From positions 1-36,082 of the forward strand of contig JASMGX010000014.1 of NCBI GenBank assembly GCA_030751095.1: a stretch of 36,082 nucleotides of DNA, read 5' to 3'. The notes beneath the pieces are model-generated. The model worked only from the letters and a program-made list of their open reading frames with translations, was not told the origin of the DNA and did not search any database. The position numbers and the translations under genes are program-made. This DNA is from Pirellulales bacterium (GTDB taxonomy: Bacteria; Planctomycetota; Planctomycetia; Pirellulales; UBA7805). The stretch's first letter is position 1, and the number at the start of each line of letters is the position of its first letter. This document shows positions 7,119 through 15,701 of the stretch, in pieces.

Positions 7119-8273
7119 CTACGATATCGGTGCGCTCGCGGCATACGATCCGAGGATATCTAGCCGCACAGACTTTTTTCCCAGAGAGGCGATTGCCCGT
7201 TTGACTTTAACATCCCGCTGGTGCCCCTGCAGTTCGATAAAGAAGAGGTAATCGCCACCAGAATCGGGGATTGGAAAGGACTCAATCCAACTAAGATTCA
7301 CCCGACCTCGCTTGAAGATGGTCATTGCATCGGCGAGCGTTCCCGGCCGGTGCTCCAGTTGGAACATGATGGCTGTTTTATCGTTTCCGCTACGTGGTGC
7401 GGATTGGTGGCTGATGACCGCGAAACGGGTCAAATTTTCCTGATTATCCTCGATATTGGTTGCGATGGGATCGAGACCGTAATGGATGCCGGCTTGAAGG
7501 CTGGCAATCGCCGCAGCCCCTGGTTTTTCACTGGCCACCTGCGCCGCTGTGGAGGTGCTGGTCACCTCGATGGTGCGGGCAAGCGGTAGGTGCGTTGAGA
7601 GCCAACCACGACACTGCGAGAGCGCCTGGGGGCGACTGTAGACCTCTTTGACTTCGCTACGGGCTCCCCTTCCCAGGAGATTATGGTGGATTCGTAATTG
7701 GACCTCAGCGCTTATCTTCACCGGATAACGGATGAAATTGTCCAGCGTGTCAGCAATCCGGCCATCGGTGGAGTTTTCGACGGGGACCAAACCGTAATCG
7801 GCCAAACCGACATGAACTTCCTCAAAGACCGAGCCAATAGTTCCTACGGGAAGAAATTCCACGGTTTGCCCGAAGCGGTGGATCGCCGCCAGATGGCTGT
7901 AGCTGTAGAGCGGTCCCAAAAACGCCACGCGGAGCATTTTTTCGATGGCTCGTGAGCCACTGATGATCTCCCGGAAGATTGCGCGGATGCATTGTTCCGA
8001 AAGGGGCCCATCGGAGAGTTCGACGGCACGCGAGAGGACTTCCTCTTCGCGATCCGGGGCATAGACGGTCCGCTGCGATGCGTCTTTGATTTTGCCGATA
8101 CTGTGGGCCAAGGTAGCCCGCTCGTTGATAAGCTTTAAAATCTCCCGGTCGAGTCGGTCAATCCGGCGACGGAGCATCGTCAGAGATGGACTTCGGGGGA
8201 GTGTTTTCCGCTTTGCGGGCTGTTTTTTTTTCGGCGGCGGGGCCTTTTTCTTAGCGGGTTTCCGTTTGGCCAT
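7119..8273 (-). CDS. pheA: Bifunctional chorismate mutase / prephenate dehydratase
   Basis: Makes phenylpyruvate from chorismate in two steps. ATG at 8273 is chosen because a promoter lies just upstream at 8347-8375, so the longer open frame to 8480 cannot be transcribed in full; GAGG lies ten bases before the ATG. The 384 residues begin with an unusual Lys/Pro-rich stretch (MAKRKPAKKKAPPPKKKQPA). An AroQ-type chorismate mutase helix follows (MLRRRIDRLDREILKLINER). The dehydratase domain starts at RVAFLGPLYSYSHLAA and includes LVPVENSTDGRIADTLD and the catalytic NLTRFAVI motif. A C-terminal ACT domain (HRPGTLADAMTIFKRGRVNL) carries ESFP in place of the ESRP seen in many relatives. The ACT domain is expected to bind phenylalanine for feedback control. 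Confidence 0.95.
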   Translation of the reverse strand: MAKRKPAKKKAPPPKKKQPAKRKTLPRSPSLTMLRRRIDRLDREILKLINERATLAHSIGKIKDASQRTVYAPDREEEVLSRAVELSDGPLSEQCIRAIFREIISGSRAIEKMLRVAFLGPLYSYSHLAAIHRFGQTVEFLPVGTIGSVFEEVHVGLADYGLVPVENSTDGRIADTLDNFIRYPVKISAEVQLRIHHNLLGRGARSEVKEVYSRPQALSQCRGWLSTHLPLARTIEVTSTSTAAQVASEKPGAAAIASLQAGIHYGLDPIATNIEDNQENLTRFAVISHQSAPRSGNDKTAIMFQLEHRPGTLADAMTIFKRGRVNLSWIESFPIPDSGGDYLFFIELQGHQRDVKVKRAIASLGKKSVRLDILGSYAASAPIS

Positions 8274-8346
8274 CGGATTGCGTCCTCGACACCTGCTACA
8301 AAACGAGACATAAAACCACATTGATTTGTTCAAAATGGTGATGTCA

Positions 8347-8375
8347 CTTGTAGTTGGAGCATTTTGACCTGTCAA
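8347..8375 (-). promoter_or_regulatory. Sigma-70 type promoter of the pheA run
   Basis: On the minus strand the -35 box TTGACA (8370-8375) matches consensus exactly. A 17-base spacer leads to TACAAG (8347-8352), which agrees with TATAAT at four of six positions. Transcription would start near 8340, leaving a leader of about 67 bases before the pheA ATG. The -35 box lies within a perfect dyad TTGAC-CT-GTCAA (8364-8375), a possible operator. Confidence 0.65.
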
Positions 8376-8379
8376 GAAA

Positions 8380-8434
8380 CTGCCAAATGGGCAGTCGTGC
8401 CTTGCTGGGCCGATGTGCCGTGTCAATTTGGCAG
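8380..8434. promoter_or_regulatory. Spaced inverted repeat, possible activator site
   Basis: CTGCCAAAT (8380-8388) and ATTTGGCAG (8426-8434) are perfect inverted copies 37 bases apart. The pair lies about 90-145 bases upstream of the -24 box of the dnaK promoter, where enhancer-binding proteins of sigma-54 systems usually bind, and immediately upstream of the pheA -35 box. The activator role is inference only. Two further AT-rich palindromes sit closer to dnaK: ATAAGT-T-ACTTAT (8479-8491) and TTAAG-GG-CTTAA (8494-8505). The rest of the 366-base pheA-dnaK gap shows no gene. Confidence 0.4.
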
Positions 8435-8522
8435 AAACTTTGGTCGCCGGGAGCCAAAAACAATCTACCGGGAGTCTCATAAGTTACTTATTTTTAAGGG
8501 CTTAAGTTGCTCTTGAGATGGC

Positions 8523-8537
8523 TGGCACAGGGTTTGC
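8523..8537 (+). promoter_or_regulatory. Sigma-54 (-24/-12) promoter of dnaK
   Basis: TGGCACAGGGTTTGC fits the -24/-12 consensus TGGCAC-N5-TTGC exactly. The invariant GG (8524-8525) and GC (8536-8537) are separated by the required 10 bases. Transcription would begin near 8549, giving a leader of about 90 bases before the dnaK ATG at 8640. No CIRCE operator and no convincing sigma-32 promoter was seen in the gap. Confidence 0.7.
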
Positions 8538-8639
8538 GAAAAGAAAAGTGTACAGCCCGGTGGATTCCCATTCGGGGATTGTATGCGGTCGGCAACAGGG
8601 CGACCTTATTTGTCAGTGAGTGCAGAAAGGGAGGGATGC

Positions 8640-10544
8640 ATGGCTCAGGGTGAAAAAATAATTGGCATCGATTTGGGCACGACCAATTCTGTGGTGGCGG
8701 TCATGGAGGGCAAAGAAGCGAAGGTGATCGCCAACGCTGAAGGCAATCGATTAACGCCAAGTGTGGTTGCCTATACCGACAAAGGCGAAACGCTCGTTGG
8801 AGAGCCCGCGCGGCGTCAGGCGGTAACCAATCCATCCCGTACCATTTATTCCATCAAGCGTTTCATGGGTCGTCGCCACGACGAAGTGGAGTCCGAAGAG
8901 AAGATGGTGCCCTATGAAATCACCGGAGGCCCTGAAGATTTTGTAAAAATCAAAGTCGGTGACAAAGAATATACACCACCTCAGATCTCCGCATTGGTGC
9001 TGCGCAAGCTCAAAGAATCTGCCGAAGCGTATCTGGGGCACAAAATCAACAAAGCTGTCGTCACCGTTCCTGCTTATTTTAACGATTCACAACGCCAGGC
9101 TACGCAGGACGCCGGTCAGATTGCTGGACTCGAAGTAGCAAGGATCATCAACGAGCCGACAGCCGCTGCATTGGCATACGGTCTGGATAAAGACAAAAAC
9201 GAAAAAATTGTCGTTTTCGATCTCGGTGGCGGAACATTTGACGTTTCCGTTCTGGAGCTTGCCGATGGTGTCTTTCAAGTGATGAGCACCAATGGCGATA
9301 CGCATCTGGGAGGAGACGATTTTGACGATGTGTTGATCAATCATGTCGCCGATGCCTTCAAGCAGGAGCAGGGGATTGATCTCCGTAGTGACAGCATGGC
9401 CCTACAGCGACTGCAGGAGGCTTGCGAGAAGGCCAAGAAGGAATTGAGCACAGCGCAGACGACCGATATTAACCTTCCGTTTATTACCGCAGATGCCAAT
9501 GGTCCCAAACACCTGCAGCAGAGTATTTCTCGCGCTGAATTTGAAAAGCTGATCGACCCGCTTGTACAGCGCACCAAAGGTCCTGTGGAAAATGCGATCA
9601 AAGACGCCAAACTTAGCCCCGACCAAATCGACGAGATTATCCTGGTGGGTGGCTCGACCCGCATTCCCAAAGTGCAGGAATTGGTCCAGAAAATATTTGG
9701 TAAGGAACCCCACAAGGGTGTGAATCCTGACGAAGTGGTCGCGATCGGCGCGGCGATCCAGGGGGGCGTGCTTTCCGGAGATGTTCAAGATGTTTTGTTG
9801 CTGGACGTAACGCCCCTGTCGCTCGGTATTGAAACTCTCGGTGGTGTGTTTACCAAACTTGTGGAACGAAATACGACCATTCCCACCGAACGCAAGCAGA
9901 TCTTTAGTACTGCCGATGATAACCAGACAGCGGTAACGGTTCGCGTTTTTCAAGGAGAGCGAGAGATGGCGGAAGACAACCGCCTGCTCGGTCAGTTCAA
10001 TTTAGAGGGAATTCCTCCGGCAGCTCGTGGGGTGCCGCAAATCGAGGTGAAATTTGATCTCGATTCGAATGGTATCCTCAACGTCTCCGCAAAGGATGTG
10101 AATTCGGGCAAGGAACAGACCGTGCGTATCGAACAAACGAGTGGTCTGAGTGATGAAAAAATCGAGGAAATGCGCAAGGATGCGGAGTCGCATGCCGAAG
10201 AAGATCGTCAAAAGCGAGAGGTCGTGGAGACTCGTAATAAAGCGGAGGCGATGTGCTTTGAACTAGAAAAGATGATCAAAGACAATGACGACAAGCTTTC
10301 GGAGTCCGATAAAGCTCCACTCGAAGCGTCGATTAACAAGACACGCGAGGCAGCCGCCGGCGATGATGTGAATGTGACCAAAGCGGCGATCACTGAGTTG
10401 GAACAGGCCTCCCACGCTCTCGGTAAGACACTCGAGGCAAGTGCTCAGGCGGGCGCTGCTGCTCCGGAGGAGGCGACAGCAGACGCCGGGAATGGTTCTG
10501 GAGACGATGTGATTGACGCCGATTTTGAGGTCAAGGATTCTTAA
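8640..10544 (+). CDS. dnaK: Chaperone protein DnaK (Hsp70)
   Basis: ATP-driven folding chaperone of the cytosol. ATG at 8640 follows a strong GGGAGGG and gives 634 residues beginning [20 protein letters not shown]. The ATPase domain (to about residue 380) shows the phosphate loops [11 protein letters not shown] and [16 protein letters not shown], the adenosine motif [15 protein letters not shown], and [11 protein letters not shown]. The interdomain linker [20 protein letters not shown] leads to the substrate-binding beta domain. A helical lid follows, and the tail ends [13 protein letters not shown], close to the classical EEVxDAdfeEvkD end recognised by co-chaperones. No grpE or dnaJ lies beside it; clpB follows 234 bases downstream. 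The gene seems to depend on a sigma-54 promoter, which is unusual for dnaK. Confidence 0.98.
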   Translation: MAQGEKIIGIDLGTTNSVVAVMEGKEAKVIANAEGNRLTPSVVAYTDKGETLVGEPARRQAVTNPSRTIYSIKRFMGRRHDEVESEEKMVPYEITGGPEDFVKIKVGDKEYTPPQISALVLRKLKESAEAYLGHKINKAVVTVPAYFNDSQRQATQDAGQIAGLEVARIINEPTAAALAYGLDKDKNEKIVVFDLGGGTFDVSVLELADGVFQVMSTNGDTHLGGDDFDDVLINHVADAFKQEQGIDLRSDSMALQRLQEACEKAKKELSTAQTTDINLPFITADANGPKHLQQSISRAEFEKLIDPLVQRTKGPVENAIKDAKLSPDQIDEIILVGGSTRIPKVQELVQKIFGKEPHKGVNPDEVVAIGAAIQGGVLSGDVQDVLLLDVTPLSLGIETLGGVFTKLVERNTTIPTERKQIFSTADDNQTAVTVRVFQGEREMAEDNRLLGQFNLEGIPPAARGVPQIEVKFDLDSNGILNVSAKDVNSGKEQTVRIEQTSGLSDEKIEEMRKDAESHAEEDRQKREVVETRNKAEAMCFELEKMIKDNDDKLSESDKAPLEASINKTREAAAGDDVNVTKAAITELEQASHALGKTLEASAQAGAAAPEEATADAGNGSGDDVIDADFEVKDS

Positions 10545-10778
10545 GAGCTCTTAGACATTTTCGCCGGCAGTGAAAGCTGCCAGCTCGCGGTGCGGCCCGT
10601 TCGCTTGAGAGGGACCTTGTCTTGGTCGGCGAGCTTGGATGGCTCCTGTTTTTTGGTTGGGTTGGGGCTCTCTAACTCGCACAATCTCGGCGATCCCTTT
10701 TGCACAGCAACGTGCGCTGGTTTGATCGGTTGAAAATATTCTCGCGAAAGACCATCTTGAGGTAAGTGGGGACCAGAC

Positions 10779-13475
10779 ATGTCGATTCCAATGGACAAAC
10801 TGACGATCAAGGCCCAGGAGGCAATCCAGGCTGCCCAGGCTCTTGCCGGCAGCGAAGGCAATCCGGAAGTGACGACGGTGCATTTGCTCGCGGCCCTGTT
10901 GTCCCAGGACGATGGGATCGTCAACCCTATCATCGAGAGGATTGGTGCCAACCGCGGACAGCTGCAGCAGATTGTTGCATCCGAACTGGCGCAATTGCCG
11001 AAAGCGGCCGGCGGTAGCCAACCCGCGATTGCAAAAAGCCTTGTGCAACTCATCGGGCAAGCGCAGTCAGAAGCTGCGACGATGAAGGACGAGTACCTTT
11101 CGACAGAACATCTCTTCCTTGCCTTGGCAAAGAGCGACGAAAAGGCCAAAAGTATCCTGGCTCTTTGTGCCATCGACGAGCAGGATATCTTAAAAGCCTT
11201 GCAGGCGGTACGCGGTAGCACGCGGGTGACCGACCAGAATCCCGAGGAAAAATTCCAGGCTCTGGAGCGCTACGGCATCGATCTGGTTGAGCGCGCTCGC
11301 CAGGACAAGCTTGATCCGGTCATTGGTCGGGATGAGGAGATCCGGCGGGTGATCCAGGTTCTCTCGCGCCGCACCAAAAACAACCCGGTCCTGATCGGTG
11401 AGCCGGGCGTTGGCAAGACGGCCATTGCCGAAGGGCTGGCGGTTCGGATTGTCCAGGCGGATGTGCCACAAAGTTTGAAGAATAAGCGGGTCATCGCACT
11501 CGATATGGGAGCCTTGATTGCAGGTACAAAATTTCGGGGCGAATTTGAAGAGCGTTTGAAGGCGGTCCTCCGCGAGATTGAAGATGCATCGGGCGGCATC
11601 ATTCTTTTCATTGATGAATTGCATACCGTTGTGGGAGCAGGTGCCGCAGAAGGTGGCAATGACGCGGCAAATCTTCTCAAGCCCGCGCTGGCACGCGGGG
11701 ATCTGCGTTGCATCGGTGCGACAACACTCGATGAGTATCGAAAATACATCGAAAAAGATGCAGCCCTCGAAAGGCGATTCCAGCCGGTTTTTGTGGGAGA
11801 GCCGACGGTCGAGGATACCATTGCTATTCTTCGCGGTCTCAAGCCGCGTTATGAAGCGCATCATAAAGGGGTCAAAATTAAGGACTCGGCGTTGGTCGCC
11901 GCGGCGGAGTTGTCCAATCGTTACATTACGGATCGTTTCCTTCCGGACAAGGCGATCGATCTTGTCGATGAGGCGGCCAGTCGCTTGGCAATGGAGTTGG
12001 AAAGCGTTCCGCACGAAATTGATGAGGTCCAGCGGCGGCTTACGCAACTGGAGCTTTCTCAGCGCCAACTGGCGGAAGAGAGCGAAAGTCACGCTCAGGA
12101 AAAACTTGCGGAAATCGAAAAGGAAATGGAGGAGTTGCGGCGCAAACGGGCCAGTCTGCGCGAGCAGTGGGAGGCGGAAAAATCGGGATTGGGCAACGTC
12201 CAGGAAGTTCGCGAGCAGTTGGTCAAACTGGAACAAGATTTTGAACGGCGGGATGCGGCCATCAAAGAGACCGCGTCCTCCGGTAAAGCGATTTCCGAGG
12301 AGGATTATCAGGCGCTGTACGAATTGGATGTTAAGCGGAAGCAATTGGGAGAGCGTCTTGAGGAACTCGAAGCGAATCAGGTCGCTCCCGAGGATAAAGG
12401 AACGGGCGCAACATCACCCAATAAACGGCTTCTGCGTCAGGAGGTTACGGAGGATGAAATAGCCGGGGTTGTTGCTAGCTGGACCGGGATTCCGATCACT
12501 CGGATGATGGAAACCGAACGCGCAAAGCTGCTTATCATGGAGGATCGACTCCACCAACGCGTGGTGGGACAGGATGAAGCTGTCGAGGCAGTTGCAAACG
12601 CCGTACGGCGGAGTCGGAGTGGACTGCAGGACCCCAATCGACCTGTCGGCTCTTTTTTGTTCCTCGGGCCGACCGGGGTGGGCAAGACCGAACTCTGTAA
12701 GGCACTTGCCGAAGTCCTCTTTGATGATGACACGGCGATGGTGCGTCTCGATATGAGCGAATATATGGAACGGCACACTGTGAGTCGACTCATCGGTGCA
12801 CCTCCGGGCTACATCGGCTATGAAGAGGGAGGTGCGCTGACGGAGGCGGTTCGTCGGCGTCCTTACTGTGTTGTCCTCCTGGATGAAATCGAAAAAGCGC
12901 ACCGCGACGTGTTCAATATTTTGCTGCAGGTGCTCGATGATGGCCGGCTTACCGACAATCAGGGACGCACGGTCGATTTCACAAACACCCTGATCATCAT
13001 GACCTCGAACGTGGGGAGCCAGATGATTCAGGAACTTACCGAGCAGGGTGGCAGTGACGAGGAAATGCGGGAAGCGGTTAGTGAGTCCCTGCGGGCGCGG
13101 TTCCTGCCCGAATTTCTCAATCGGATTGATGAGACAATCATTTTTCATCCGCTCAGGCGCGAAGATATCCGGCAAATTGTTGACCTGCAGATTAAATTAC
13201 TCCAGAAACGTCTCGCCGCGCAGCATCTCCATTTGCATCTTACAGAAGCTGCCATGCAACGCCTTGCCGACGAGGGCTACGACCCCGTCTTTGGGGCCAG
13301 ACCGCTGCGACGCGTTCTTCAGCAACAGATCGAAAACCCGCTGGCCACCGAAATTCTCAAAGGCACCTTTAGAGATGCTGCGGAGATTACCGTGGATTGT
13401 GCAAACGGCGGTTTCAGTTTCGCGGAGGATGGGAGTCCATCCTCAGATTCCGCCAGCCGGGTTTCGAGCAGTTAA
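10779..13475 (+). CDS. clpB: ATP-dependent disaggregase ClpB
   Basis: Hexameric AAA+ disaggregase that works with DnaK to rescue aggregated proteins. The 898 residues contain an N-terminal Clp repeat domain ([20 protein letters not shown]), and NBD1 with Walker [14 protein letters not shown] near residue 207 and Walker [16 protein letters not shown] long coiled-coil middle domain (about 400-560, rich in Glu/Arg/Gln) follows. NBD2 has Walker [17 protein letters not shown] near residue 631, the segment [16 protein letters not shown] and the sensor-2 motif [20 protein letters not shown]. The middle domain is somewhat longer than in the roughly 857-residue E. coli protein and marks it as ClpB rather than ClpA or ClpC. 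ATG 10779 is favoured; ATG 10791 is possible. The dnaK-clpB gap (10545-10778) holds a small GGCAG/CTGCC hairpin but no recognisable heat-shock promoter, so readthrough from dnaK is possible. Confidence 0.97.
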   Translation: MSIPMDKLTIKAQEAIQAAQALAGSEGNPEVTTVHLLAALLSQDDGIVNPIIERIGANRGQLQQIVASELAQLPKAAGGSQPAIAKSLVQLIGQAQSEAATMKDEYLSTEHLFLALAKSDEKAKSILALCAIDEQDILKALQAVRGSTRVTDQNPEEKFQALERYGIDLVERARQDKLDPVIGRDEEIRRVIQVLSRRTKNNPVLIGEPGVGKTAIAEGLAVRIVQADVPQSLKNKRVIALDMGALIAGTKFRGEFEERLKAVLREIEDASGGIILFIDELHTVVGAGAAEGGNDAANLLKPALARGDLRCIGATTLDEYRKYIEKDAALERRFQPVFVGEPTVEDTIAILRGLKPRYEAHHKGVKIKDSALVAAAELSNRYITDRFLPDKAIDLVDEAASRLAMELESVPHEIDEVQRRLTQLELSQRQLAEESESHAQEKLAEIEKEMEELRRKRASLREQWEAEKSGLGNVQEVREQLVKLEQDFERRDAAIKETASSGKAISEEDYQALYELDVKRKQLGERLEELEANQVAPEDKGTGATSPNKRLLRQEVTEDEIAGVVASWTGIPITRMMETERAKLLIMEDRLHQRVVGQDEAVEAVANAVRRSRSGLQDPNRPVGSFLFLGPTGVGKTELCKALAEVLFDDDTAMVRLDMSEYMERHTVSRLIGAPPGYIGYEEGGALTEAVRRRPYCVVLLDEIEKAHRDVFNILLQVLDDGRLTDNQGRTVDFTNTLIIMTSNVGSQMIQELTEQGGSDEEMREAVSESLRARFLPEFLNRIDETIIFHPLRREDIRQIVDLQIKLLQKRLAAQHLHLHLTEAAMQRLADEGYDPVFGARPLRRVLQQQIENPLATEILKGTFRDAAEITVDCANGGFSFAEDGSPSSDSASRVSSS

Positions 13476-13482
13476 TCGCCCC

Positions 13483-13497
13483 GGGGCAGCATGCCCC
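13483..13497 (+). terminator. Hairpin after clpB
   Basis: Perfect stem GGGGCA (13483-13488) and TGCCCC (13492-13497) with a three-base loop, eight bases after the clpB stop. No T-run follows, so it is either a weak intrinsic terminator or an mRNA 3'-end-protecting structure. Confidence 0.4.
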
Positions 13498-13504
13498 TCG
13501 CTCT

Positions 13505-13598
13505 GCTTCACTGGACAGGGCTTCACTGGACAGGGCTTTACTGGACAGGGCTTTACTGGACAGCGCAATCTAGTTTGTCACAGTCTAGTTTGTCACAG
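13505..13598. repeat. Two adjacent 15-bp tandem repeat families
   Basis: Four copies of GCTT(C/T)ACTGGACAGG run 13505-13519, 13520-13534, 13535-13549 and 13550-13564; the second pair carries a C-to-T change and the last ends in C. After four bases, TCTAGTTTGTCACAG occurs twice exactly (13569-13583 and 13584-13598). They fill the space between the clpB hairpin and the end of the convergent small gene. No coding frame explains them. Confidence 0.92.
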
Positions 13599-13614
13599 GC
13601 CAGTCGGATCGTTT

Positions 13615-13800
13615 TCAGCGGTTCTCAAGTTCCAGACGGGAAATGATATTCTCAGCACCTGGAGTCAGGCTGCGAATTTTAGCCGCAATAAACTGTTTTT
13701 CCGAGACAGTCGCTTTCTGGCTCCGTTCGGAAAGTTTGGCCATCTTCTTCTTGCGATGTCGACGACGTTTGATCTCTTTACGACGTTCACTACAGCCCAC
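13615..13800 (-). CDS. Small highly basic protein of unknown function
   Basis: The start is set at GTG 13800 because GGGAGG lies seven bases upstream; the longer frame to a TTG at 13815 would place the ribosome site inside the coding region. The 61-residue product begins (M)GCSERRKEIKRRRHRKKKM and continues with a mixed-charge helix to ISRLELENR. The first 25 residues carry about thirteen Arg/Lys, so an RNA- or ribosome-binding role is plausible but unproven. I recall short planctomycete proteins with a similar ERRxEIxRRRHRKKK start, but cannot name the family with certainty. It converges on clpB and diverges from the flavin-reductase gene. The clear ribosome site and biased composition argue that it is real. 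Confidence 0.7.
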   Translation of the reverse strand: MGCSERRKEIKRRRHRKKKMAKLSERSQKATVSEKQFIAAKIRSLTPGAENIISRLELENR

Positions 13801-13995
13801 CGGAGAACCTCCCAATTTTTATGATAGAAGTATCGAAATGCCAATGATTTGTGTAGCATGACTCTGGCAGGTCGTCAAGATGCGCAGGTTCTCGAAAAGG
13901 CTGTTTTGCGTGTTTCGTCCCGCTATACTGTGTGGAAGAAAAGTCCCGTTGATTCTCTAGAGCGATACTCACGCATTAAGGAATAAAGGAATTCG

Positions 13996-14484
13996 ATGGA
14001 TGCAGTTTCAAAAGATGCCCCGCTTTATTCAATCCTGGGTAAAGTGACGAGTGGAATTTATATCCTTACGGCCCGTCACGGCGATGAGGAAACCGGGATG
14101 CTCGTCAGTTGGGTCATGCAGGCCGATTTCGATCCACCGATGCTCACCGTTGCCGTTCAACGCAAACGGTATTTAGCAGACTGGCTGAGCGAGGGGACGG
14201 TCTTTGCCTTAAATGTCGTCGGTGTGCATGGGAAGTCGCTTTTAGCCCATTTCGGTCGCGGCTTTGAACCGGGGCAGGCCGCTTTTGAAGGGCTGTCATT
14301 GAAACGCGGCCCGGAGGAGACCCCGCTCTTGAGCGAGGGCGTAATTGGCTATTTGATATGTCGCCCGACGGAGCACCTCGATACAGGTGAACACCGCGTC
14401 TTTGCAGCCCAAGTTGTCGATGGCGCGTTGTGCGGCAATGGAGAGCCGATGGTCCATGTCCGCAAAAGCGGTGCTGCCTACTAA
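13996..14484 (+). CDS. Flavin reductase-like, FMN-binding split-barrel protein
   Basis: The 162-residue protein fits the flavin reductase domain family. LYSILGKVTSGIYILTARHG is the usual start (compare fr.algrvptGVtvvTt). GMLVSWVMQADFDPPMLTVA corresponds to the GmtaswvtslSfdPPlvlva FMN-binding stretch, and FALNVVGVHGKSLLAHFGRG to the segment after it. Members bind FMN or FAD and reduce it with NAD(P)H, or act as flavin-dependent oxidoreductases; the exact reaction cannot be read from sequence. AAAGGA lies eight bases before the ATG. A TATACT box at 13924-13929 could be the -10 element, but no good -35 box was found. The gene stands alone, divergent from the small basic protein and convergent with the kinase. 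Confidence 0.85.
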   Translation: MDAVSKDAPLYSILGKVTSGIYILTARHGDEETGMLVSWVMQADFDPPMLTVAVQRKRYLADWLSEGTVFALNVVGVHGKSLLAHFGRGFEPGQAAFEGLSLKRGPEETPLLSEGVIGYLICRPTEHLDTGEHRVFAAQVVDGALCGNGEPMVHVRKSGAAY

Positions 14485-14524
14485 AGTGCTTACAGGATCA
14501 CGGCAGTGCTTGCAGGGTCACAAC
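14485..14524. repeat. Imperfect 20-bp tandem duplication
   Basis: AGTGCTTACAGGATCACGGC (14485-14504) is followed at once by AGTGCTTGCAGGGTCACAAC (14505-14524), 16 of 20 bases alike. It begins directly after the stop of the flavin-reductase gene (14482-14484) and ends six bases before the end of the convergent kinase gene. It could function as a shared 3' element, though no hairpin with a T-tail is visible. Confidence 0.8.
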
Positions 14525-14530
14525 CGGTTG

Positions 14531-15460
14531 TCAGGCGCTGCGGGCCAAGCCATCGATTTCAAGTTTGACGAGTTGATCGATGAGCGCTGGTGTGGAGGAT
14601 TCCCGGCGGACAGGCTGTTTGGCAAGCATCCGAACGACCAGAGAGGAAACGGCCTCGCCCACTTCCGGTAGTAACTCGCGCAGCGATGTAGGGCGTTGCT
14701 CTCGATGGGCCCTGGCCAGATCCGCCAAGGTATGTTCCTGAAAGGGTGGTTTGCCGGAAAGCATCTCGTAGAGTGTTGCGCCGAGGCTATAAATATCGCA
14801 TGCAGCACCGTTCCTATGGGCGGAGGTGATTGTTTCAGGCGCGATATAATTAAACGTGCCCTGGATGCGCCGATTGCAAGCCGACCCCGATTCCTTAAAG
14901 TTGCGAGCAAAGCCAAGATCAATCAGGGTTACGTGGCCGTCCGGTGCGAGAAAGATATTTTCCGGTTTAATGTCAGCGTGCATCCAGTTTTGGCTATGGA
15001 GGGCCGCCAGACCCTGGGCAACTTGCCGTGTGACCCAGAGAGAAGTTGTCACATCAAGTTTTTCCATACTGTTGAGAAGCGTGCGGAGTGTTGTACCTGT
15101 GAGATAGGGTGTGACAAGAAAATAGGGAGGCTTTCTTAGTTGCGAATCGAGAACCGGAATGAGATGCGGATGCGAAACTTCCTGGCTGACGAATGCTTCC
15201 CGTTGGAGAAGGGTTCTTGCCAAATCGGCATGTGAGGTGTTTTCGGCTAATGTTTTGACCACGTAGTGACACGCAGGAGTCGCGCCGAACGGGTAGGCCG
15301 TATACGTTGCGGTCAGGTCACCTACCGAGAGTGTCTCGGCGAGTTGCCAGTCCCCGAAACGGTGGGCAACTCTTCGGTCTCCCGATGTGGCCTCCTGCTC
15401 GGGAAGCGGCCCGGCTACTGCAGAATCGGCCGTCGTTGTTGAGTACGCATGTGGCTTCAT
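14531..15460 (-). CDS. Serine/threonine protein kinase (Hanks type), soluble
   Basis: From ATG 15460 the product is 309 residues; the frame is open to a TTG at 15541 with no ribosome site, and ATG 15460 has none either, so the start is uncertain. The kinase fold covers about 36-300. Seen motifs are the ATP lysine K69 in YVVKTL, the helix-C glutamate E88 in LLQREAFVSQEVSHPHLIPV, the catalytic loop HADIKPENI (151-159) with Asp153, Lys155 and Asn158, the metal Asp171 in LIDLGFA, and IAPE. Two features are odd. The glycine loop is degenerate (ETLSVGDLTATYTAY, one Gly), and the usual HRD is HAD, so it is a non-RD kinase. No membrane helix or sensor domain is present. Activity is likely, since all catalytic residues are kept. 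It is divergent from the ABC transporter genes; the 241-base gap shows no obvious operator. Confidence 0.88.
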   Translation of the reverse strand: MKPHAYSTTTADSAVAGPLPEQEATSGDRRVAHRFGDWQLAETLSVGDLTATYTAYPFGATPACHYVVKTLAENTSHADLARTLLQREAFVSQEVSHPHLIPVLDSQLRKPPYFLVTPYLTGTTLRTLLNSMEKLDVTTSLWVTRQVAQGLAALHSQNWMHADIKPENIFLAPDGHVTLIDLGFARNFKESGSACNRRIQGTFNYIAPETITSAHRNGAACDIYSLGATLYEMLSGKPPFQEHTLADLARAHREQRPTSLRELLPEVGEAVSSLVVRMLAKQPVRRESSTPALIDQLVKLEIDGLARSA

Positions 15461-15701
15461 GATGGCGCGGAACCAATGGACAATCCGGATGAGAGATGAA
15501 CCCGCTCCAGATAGTGAAGATCGACCGGATAGGTGGTGCAAGTTGAGTCGAGCTAGGTGGGAAAGTGGGGCGACGATCGGGTTTGCGAAGGCATGCGAAC
15601 CCTTGTTTCCCGCTTAAAACCGCCTTAAAATCATCGCTTGCGCGTAATTTTACTGCAATCATCTACCAAAAAACTATTTGGATTCGAAAGGGAACACTGT
15701 A

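Noticed and set aside
8274-8480. N-terminal extension of pheA to 8480
   Set aside because: A consensus -35/-10 promoter at 8347-8375 lies inside it, and the domain match starts only after the ATG at 8273.
8274-8639. CIRCE operator or sigma-32 promoter for dnaK
   Set aside because: No TTAGCACTC-N9-GAGTGCTAA element and no CTTGAA/CCCCAT pair at suitable spacing was found.
10542-10553. Palindrome TAAGAGCTCTTA at the dnaK stop as terminator
   Set aside because: A loop-free 12-base palindrome cannot form a stable hairpin and no T-run follows.
11190-12344. 384-residue minus-strand open frame inside clpB
   Set aside because: Antisense shadow of clpB, with no recognisable domain and no ribosome site.
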